This document shows, in pieces, positions 59,886 through 64,000 of a stretch of DNA of 64,000 nucleotides (the first letter of the stretch is position 1; each line of letters begins with the position of its first letter). The DNA is from Gadus chalcogrammus (Eukaryota > Chordata > Actinopteri > Gadiformes > Gadidae). The position numbers were made by a program, and so were the translations under genes. The notes beneath the pieces are model-generated. The model did not search any database. It was not told the DNA's origin and saw nothing but the letters and a program-made list of their open reading frames with translations. The stretch lies in assembly GCF_026213295.1 (NCBI RefSeq), contig NC_079424.1, positions 12,556,063-12,620,062 of the forward strand. Reading direction: 5' to 3'.

Positions 59886-60489
59886 TACAGCTTCACATCA
59901 TTTAAAATCAATACAAGCAGCTGCTGAGTTGTGGTGAGTTAAAGATTGGCAGATGTAGCAATATCATATGAACTCTGGAGTAATTAAGCTATACCAAGGA
60001 AGTTTATTGATTATTTTTTCTAAAAAAAATAAATAATAGATAGATAGATAGCAGCCTCCATAAGAAAAAAGGTGTGGAACCTTGACTTGACTTTGGTGGT
60101 TCTATACTGTATCAGTTATAGCAATAATGGCACAGACTGCCCTGTCTGTGTCAACAGGTTGGGGCAACACTTCTTAAGAAGGGATTAGAGCATCTGAAAC
60201 AAGTGCAACACCAGAACCCTTCCTATCGTTTCATCAGCACAGAGGGAAACATCAAAACACATTGACTCACACATACAAACACAGATCAAATACCTCAGCT
60301 GGTGATACCGCCCAACACTGTCTACAAAATCAAAAGCTCCTAATCCGAGCCAGTGTTCCTCCAAACTAAAAGGATATAGAAGAAGGAACAGAAAGGATCA
60401 TATAGGTCTTACACGGCCCGCATATCCTGTCCCCCTGCTCAAAGGGCCTCTGAATAATAGCTTATTGATTACATGTTCCCTGTGTATGA

Positions 60490-60551
60490 TGTGTGTGTGT
60501 GTGTGTGCGTGCGTGTGTGTGTGTGTGTGTGTGTGTGTTTGTACGTGCACG

Positions 60552-60602
<51 letters not shown>

Positions 60603-60622
60603 GTGTGTGCGTGTGTGTGTGT
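60490..60622. repeat. Imperfect (TG)n
   Basis: TG repeats interrupted by GTACGTGCACGTTAG. Confidence 0.9.
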
Positions 60623-61210
60623 CTGTTTTTGCCAGACATCAATGCTGTCTGTGGTCTTCTTAATGTGTATGCGGTAGGATACATGATCTACCAAGTCTGC
60701 ACTTAAAGGACAAAAGATCCTATTTTTTTGTGTGACACTTCATCTTCCATCCGTTTACCGAGGCGCAGGCGCAGGCGCGCACATGTATGGACGAAGGGCA
60801 CGCTCCAGTCTACCATCCTTTTGGCTTATTTCCATGTTTTAAAAGTCTCATAACTGAAATAAAATCACTGTATGATATATTATAGAGCATTGAAATACAG
60901 AGAGACATGGCCCATGTTCAATGAATTCTCGACCGGTATATTCCACCCTCCTATAATGATCTTTCTTGTAATGAATGAACCAAGGTGTTTCAAAGCTCAT
61001 TCAGACTGGGGGCACTGTTCGCTCGTGAAGGGCGGAAGCGCTCAGAAAGTTCCAATCGGCACGAACAAAGCAGAACGGACAGAACCAGGCTCTGTGTCTA
61101 TGGTTATGAATATGCAACACGCGTGTGTTCTCAGGTCATTACGCGCCCGTGTGTTGGCACACAAATGCCCAAGCAAACACGCAAACACCCAAAAACACAC
61201 ACACACACAA

Positions 61211-61216
61211 ACACAC

Positions 61217-61304
<88 letters not shown>
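61211..61304. repeat. (CA)n microsatellite
   Basis: About 46 CA units. Confidence 0.95.
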
Positions 61305-61307
<3 letters not shown>

Positions 61308-61653
61308 TACACAAAAACACACAGACACCACACACATAGCAAGCCCACCGTGGTTGGTGGTTCTACGGAGCATGCAGTATTCGTTTTCAGAATTGAGAAA
61401 TTATTTTATTATAAAATAGCGTCATTGTGTGGTTTTAGGCACACGCTCCAGCGCTCCTGTGTTTGTGTGCGAGCAGGCACGGCTGACTGTGTATTTGTCC
61501 GAATTCCGGAGACAGGAGAGAGGAAAAAGAAGAAAAACGTGTGGATTTATCCAATTTCGTGTGGAAATGAATGTTCACTCAGTAATTGGAGCGGCATTGC
61601 GTGTGTTTGCACTAGTCCCCAGAGAGAGGGAGACCGTGTGTGTGAGTGCGCGT

Positions 61654-61688
<35 letters not shown>

Positions 61689-62400
61689 CGTGTGTGTGTG
61701 TGTGCCCATGCGTGCGCGTGGCTGGTTGTGTGTGTGTTCGTACGTGCTTGTATGAGGACCAGAGACAGGGAGAGCATTCCACGGAGGACCCTGAGTGGAT
61801 CAAAGCATCTGACACCCCAGGCAGCGTGGCTCGGCGGGAGCCGGCTGTCAGATCTCAGATGAGAGATCAGTCCTATCTCTCCTACACATCCTCCCTGAAC
61901 TCTGTGGGGTCTGCCATGGCGAACCGGTAGGCTATCCCGGGGGACATCAGCCATAGCAGTATTCATTTTAATAATCATATTCTACATATGAAGTCCTTTA
62001 CAGGTTGTTGTTTTATAAATAATAACAACCTTAAACTTTCATGCGCTTCGCGACCTGGAATGACGTGATCTTCTTTGCGGGGTTGATCGGTAAGAAAGCC
62101 TGTACAATTCTGCCAGCGCCGGGCTGGATCTCCTGCCGCAGTAAAAGAAAAACCCAGATAAATTACCTTGGCTATTGCCTGTTTCTAATAGCATCAGGGG
62201 GGCGTGTGCCAGACTCTGTACAGCGAGCCCGGCCCGCCTGTTGTAGCTGCGCTGCCAACTCGTTTGGCAGTCACTTTGAAATCCCGCGTTACCTTCTCAG
62301 TGGTCAACAGTGTCAACATCTAGGCTCAGACCACAGGGGTGTACGTCAGGGCCTGCGAATCACCGTGACTGAGACAGTCTGTCTGTGGACCTCAGTCTGG

Positions 62401-62403
<3 letters not shown>

Positions 62404-62464
<61 letters not shown>

Positions 62465-62482
62465 GTGTGTGTGTGTGTGTGT
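62404..62482. repeat. (TG)n microsatellite
   Basis: About 39 TG units with one TGCG variant. Confidence 0.93.
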
Positions 62483-62859
62483 TTATTTGCTTGAAACTGT
62501 GTGTGTATGCACGTATGTGTGCAGTGTATGTGCTAGTGCGTGCATGAAATAGTTTGTGTGTGAGTGTGTGTCATTTTCTTCATGGATGGGTGTGTTTGCG
62601 TGTGGATGTCATTTCATTAGGTCTGTAAAGGAAAATCGCAAAAGAATTCAATACAATGACCCGTACAGTGTAATTGTGGTTGTGTAATAAATAGATGTGA
62701 CCTGTTTCATTACGTCTCTCTCTCTCTTGTATTATACATTTTTTTGCTTATGCCCTTTTGCACCTTGCAGTAAAATCTTAAAAGCTCCCCTGAGCCTTCA
62801 CTTAAGGAAGTTTAAATCCTTAGTCCCCTCCTCCGACTTTCTCTCTCTTAACCTCCCCC

Positions 62860-63200
62860 CAACACACACACACACACACAACCCCCTCCCCTCTCTCTCT
62901 CTTTCTCTCTCGTCCTCTCTCTCTTCCTCTTCCTCTCTACCTCTCTTTCTCTTTCTCTCGCTCACTCATTCCTCTCCCAAGCGCAAAACAGCCAGACAGG
63001 AGCACAGACACACACACATAGACACAGACACACACACCCACACACCCCCCCCCCCACACACACACACACACACATCCTCTATCTCATAAGCACACACACC
63101 CTCACTCCCCATGCAGAGTGTAACCAATCCTTAGCACCGCCAGAGGAGACAACGGGGGTGAAGTGAAAGAGAGAGACAGAGAGAGAGAGACCCCGACACA

Positions 63201-63245
<45 letters not shown>
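62860..63245. repeat. Low-complexity CT, CA and poly-C block
   Basis: Alternating CT-rich, CA-repeat and two poly-C tracts (near 63,046 and 63,201) just before the putative 5' UTR. Confidence 0.85.
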
Positions 63246-63248
<3 letters not shown>

Positions 63249-63656
63249 GGAGTGAGTGAACACTATCATCTCTCTCTTTACTACACGCAGGCAAGCGGAG
63301 GAGAAGGTCCTGAAGTTGTGTGAGAGCAAAGTGACTCTCACTACCAGGCTCTGTTATCAGCACCGGGGAAAACCACCGCAACGGTGGAGCAGAAGAAGAA
63401 AGAGAAGGAAAACATCTCAAGAGCACTCTGAGGGTCCGAGAGGAAGGACTTACACTCGGTCATGGTCCTCGCCTCCTGAATTCACTAATCCACGCTGATC
63501 GGAGAAGCCTTGTCTGGATATTTTTTGGATTCATCTTTGTTATTTTTTGGTTGCCGGAGGAAGAGATAGGTTTCTTTTGGCGGGCTGTTCTCCTGAGGGT
63601 CCGTGTGCAGCGTGTGTCTTTGCAGCGGGGGGAGCGTGCGGACACAGGTCGGAAGC

Positions 63657-63720
63657 ATGTCAAGTGGACGTGTGGCTCACCTGTCGAGGGGCCCCGGGGT
63701 GCTGCTGTGGCTGTGGAAAG
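63657..63720 (+). CDS. Possible first coding exon of an unidentified secreted or membrane protein
   Basis: An ATG after unique, GC-rich, UTR-like sequence (about 63,260-63,656) opens MSSGRVAHLSRGPGVLLWLW then K and a strong GTGAGT donor. A short basic segment before GVLLWLW fits the start of a signal peptide. The following intron contains a TG repeat. I do not recognise the gene. If real, it starts downstream of src in the same direction. Confidence 0.4.
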
Positions 63721-63763
63721 GTGAGTTTCTTTAAAGGCCCCCCGTTGCGGTATGTTGTCCTCA

Positions 63764-63902
<139 letters not shown>

Positions 63903-64000
63903 AACACGGCCCACTGCTCTTTCAGGGATACTTTGATTTTACTTTTTATTTTTTTATATTTGCTTAGGTATTTTTGTCCTTAAAAATATTAACATTACTG

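Noticed and set aside
61755..61930. Frame with YEDQRQGEHSTEDPEWIKAS and LSYTSSLNSVGSAMANR
   Set aside because: Looks somewhat protein-like but starts in a TG repeat, has no good acceptor and matches no family I know.
62041..62091. Short frame MRFATWNDVIFFAGLIG with a GTAAG donor
   Set aside because: Too short, no upstream UTR signal and no homologue recognised.

Overview
The window is vertebrate nuclear DNA from a ray-finned (teleost) fish. The evidence is split vertebrate genes with GT-AG introns, eukaryotic tRNA genes with A and B boxes, many DNA transposons of fish type, and very long CA/TG, CT and tetranucleotide microsatellites. The amount of dinucleotide repeat would suit a cod-like (gadiform) fish, but this is a guess.

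Layout. (1) About 1-19,042, minus strand: the 5' part of eogt (EGF-domain O-GlcNAc transferase). Nine coding exons join in frame to 331 codons; the rest of the gene lies beyond the left edge. Its introns hold two tandem arrays of tRNA-Glu(CTC) genes and pseudogenes, all on the plus strand and so antisense to eogt: array 1 at 1-2,973 and array 2 at about 9,554-15,250. They also hold one sense-oriented tRNA-Arg(ACG), hAT-type elements and a 1.7-kb terminal-inverted-repeat (TIR) element. (2) 19.1-24.9 kb: intergenic, with a two-exon gene for a THAP-domain-only protein, a second tRNA-Arg(ACG), a CCAAT-containing tandem repeat and several unresolved repeats. (3) 24,936-about 36,010, plus strand: a complete nfatc2-type gene of 10 coding exons and 957 codons, whose third intron carries a 2.2-kb perfect ACAG array. 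(4) 36,389-38,120, plus strand: manbal, two exons and 86 residues. (5) From about 38.9 kb, plus strand: src, with a possible non-coding first exon, the myristoylation/unique-region exon (48,762-49,045) and the first SH3 exon (51,174-51,273). A 100-N assembly gap follows and no later src exon is visible to the window end. (6) 63.3-63.7 kb: a probable 5' UTR and first coding exon of another, unrecognised gene.

MANBAL and SRC are neighbours on human 20q11 and NFATC2 is on 20q13, so the right two thirds matches known vertebrate synteny. The most striking structure is the pair of tRNA-Glu(CTC) arrays in eogt introns. They have higher-order repeat organisation, near-identical copies at a constant offset, copies broken by insertions, and different 3'-flank terminator states.
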